NCBI RefSeq assembly: GCF_000720115.1
Contig: NZ_JOIR01000001.1
Coordinates: 186,001 to 250,000, forward strand
DNA: 64,000 nucleotides
Direction of reading: 5' to 3'
Origin: Streptomyces sp. NRRL F-2580
Lineage (GTDB): Bacteria; Actinomycetota; Actinomycetes; Streptomycetales; Streptomycetaceae
The position numbers were made by a program, and so were the translations under genes. Below the pieces are notes generated by a model that saw only the letters and a program-made list of their open reading frames with translations, was not told the origin of the DNA and made no database searches. Of the stretch, positions 62,658-64,000 are shown in pieces (the first letter of the stretch is position 1; every line of letters begins with the position of its first letter).

Positions 62658-64000
62658 TCAGCAGGCGCCCTGGTCCTTCCAGACACCCCATTCACCGGTG
62701 GTGCCGGGCTCCTCGTTCTGCGTCCACCACTGTGCCTTCCAGGTGTGGCCCTTGTGCGAGACGACGTTGCCGCTGTTGTAGACCGTGCCCGCCACGTACG
62801 CCGGGCCCGTGCAGGTCCCGCCCGTCGGCGCAGGGGTGGTGGGCGGCGTGGTCGGGGGAGTGGTGGGCGGGGTGGTCGGCGGCTGGGTGCCGCCCGGTTC
62901 CGTCACCGTGGTGCCGCGCGCCAGGTCCCCGGCGAGGGCGTAGGTGGTGCCGGAGATGTTCACCGTCCAGTTGGAGGGCGTGGAGACCGGCAGGTAGTAG
63001 TTGAAGGCCAGGTCGACCGAGGCGCCCGGGGCCAGCGTCTGCCAGGCCGGCAGCTTCAGGGAGACCCGCTGGAAGTCGCCCTTCAGGCCGCCGACGTTGT
63101 TGCCGGTGTGACCGCTGCTGATCACCTTGGTACCGAAGCCCGACTGGTCGGAGGCGTTGTCCGGGGCCGAGGTCCCGTAGTCGAACTGGAACTCGGTGCC
63201 GCCGGGCAGCGTCGCGTTCGTGTTGTTGGTGATCTTGAGCTTCGGGGTGAGCGGGTAGTTGGAGTCGCCCAGCTTGAACTCGGTGAACTCCGTCTTGATG
63301 TTCACGGCCCGGGTGGGCAGGGCGGTGGTGGACTTCCTCGCGCCGTACGGCGAGGCCGACTTGAACTTCTGGTACATCGCGTCGGTGAGCGTGTCGCCCC
63401 CCTCGTACTGGCCCTTGGCCGCGTTGTACGCGTAGTCGCCGGCGAGCTCCCAGACCATCGTCCCGCCGATGCCCTTGTTCACCACGTAGTCGGCCTTGGC
63501 GGCCACCGACTGCTCGTCCTCCGTCGAGAGGAAGACCTTCTTCTGCGCGTTCCACAGCCACGGCGCCACCAGGGTGGAGTCGTACTTGCGGACGTAGGTG
63601 CCGGTCAGCGTGGTGTTGGCCGGGAAGCCGTACGTGGTGACGTAGTCGCCGACGACCCCCTTCTCCAGGTTCTTGGCGTGCCACATCGGGTTGGAGCCCG
63701 CCGGGGACTCGACCCCGTTGGTGTCCTTGTCGTGCCACAGGTTGTCGATGCCGACCGCGCCGTCACCGCATTTGGTCAGGCCCGCGCCGGCCGGGCAGGT
63801 GGTCGCGGGGGCCTTGCCCCACAGGCCGTCGGTGCCGCCCTGCACGTTCTTGAAGCCGCGGGTGTAGTAGGGCAGGCCGATGTTGATGCGGCCGCCCGGC
63901 ATCGAGCCGCGGAAGTAGTGGTACGCCCAGTCGGTGTTGAGGTAGCCGATGCCGCCGTACTGGGAGGTGGAGTACACGCCCGCGGCGGCCAGCTCGCCGT
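62658..64000 (-). CDS. Secreted GH18 chitinase, 5' part beyond window
   Basis: At least 447 residues; the start lies past position 64,000. The visible part has the C-terminal half of a GH18 barrel (YLNTDWAYHYFRGSMPGGRI, NIGLPYYTRGFKNVQGG, GGTMVWELAGDYAYN), then a carbohydrate-binding domain of the ChiC type (TEFTEFKLGDSNYPLTPKLK...), a Pro/Thr linker of TPPTTPPT repeats and a C-terminal CBM5/12 (YNSGNVVSHKGHTWKAQWWT). It hydrolyses chitin outside the cell. The catalytic DxxDxDxE is not in view. Confidence 0.9.
   Translation of the reverse strand, partial: GELAAAGVYSTSQYGGIGYLNTDWAYHYFRGSMPGGRINIGLPYYTRGFKNVQGGTDGLWGKAPATTCPAGAGLTKCGDGAVGIDNLWHDKDTNGVESPAGSNPMWHAKNLEKGVVGDYVTTYGFPANTTLTGTYVRKYDSTLVAPWLWNAQKKVFLSTEDEQSVAAKADYVVNKGIGGTMVWELAGDYAYNAAKGQYEGGDTLTDAMYQKFKSASPYGARKSTTALPTRAVNIKTEFTEFKLGDSNYPLTPKLKITNNTNATLPGGTEFQFDYGTSAPDNASDQSGFGTKVISSGHTGNNVGGLKGDFQRVSLKLPAWQTLAPGASVDLAFNYYLPVSTPSNWTVNISGTTYALAGDLARGTTVTEPGGTQPPTTPPTTPPTTPPTTPAPTGGTCTGPAYVAGTVYNSGNVVSHKGHTWKAQWWTQNEEPGTTGEWGVWKDQGAC

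Noticed and set aside
1..64000. CRISPR arrays or insertion sequences
   Set aside because: No regularly spaced direct repeats and no transposase gene or terminal inverted repeats were seen; the repeated 16-bp sites are irregularly spaced single copies.

Overview
The window is the right-hand part of an integrated temperate siphophage in a high-GC actinomycete, almost certainly Streptomyces, followed by about 6.4 kb of host chromosome. Positions 1 to about 57,630 read as prophage. The gene set (P22/HK97-type capsid, SPP1-type portal, long tape measure, B12-dependent ribonucleotide reductase, ThyX, DNA polymerase A, large serine integrase) resembles R4/SV1-type Streptomyces siphophages; this assignment is inferred from gene content only. 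The left prophage end lies before position 1.

Layout: (1) 1-835, no convincing gene. (2) 836-8,094, plus strand: small acidic or Cys-rich proteins, an ArdA-type antirestriction protein, an Lsr2-type silencer and a DUF3987-like protein, closed by a bidirectional terminator at 8,207-8,246. (3) 8,289-32,055, minus strand, the late module read right to left: HNH nuclease, small and large terminase, portal, scaffold, capsid, head-tail connectors, major tail protein, G/GT chaperones with a programmed -1 frameshift, tape measure, tail-tip and fibre proteins, CHAP/LysM endolysin, holin-like proteins. Two tRNA-like sequences sit upstream. (4) 32,726-33,211, a putative immunity repressor, then a fatty-acid-type regulator (MmyB-like) paired with a thioesterase. 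(5) 35,131-49,134, plus strand replication and nucleotide module: Cas4-like nuclease, RecA-fold helicase, split primase, DUF3310, two endonuclease VII-type HNH genes, phosphoesterase, sigma-like protein, class II ribonucleotide reductase, ThyX, DNA polymerase, redoxin, dCMP deaminase and an Lsr2 C-domain protein. (6) 49,196-55,486, cargo that looks host-derived: NUDIX, two XRE/DUF5753 regulators with DUF6879 and DUF397 partners, and several very small proteins. (7) 55,764-57,545, a large serine integrase. The prophage ends inside the 5' part of a host uracil-permease gene (57,611-57,787), which it interrupts. (8) Host genes: MFS exporter and ROK repressor sharing a divergent operator, an ECF41-type sigma factor with its NmrA/SDR partner gene, and a secreted chitinase cut by the window end.

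The most distinctive non-gene feature is a set of 21 copies of an asymmetric 16-bp site, consensus RAGTTGGRRTGTGASA, all oriented with local transcription. Most are intergenic, several lie within hairpins or directly before start codons, one is inside the tape-measure gene, and three are clustered upstream of the putative immunity repressor. This looks like the stoperator network of mycobacteriophage L5, with a different sequence. A second repeated word, GTTAGTTAGTTCAT, recurs at gene ends and within genes and is unexplained.
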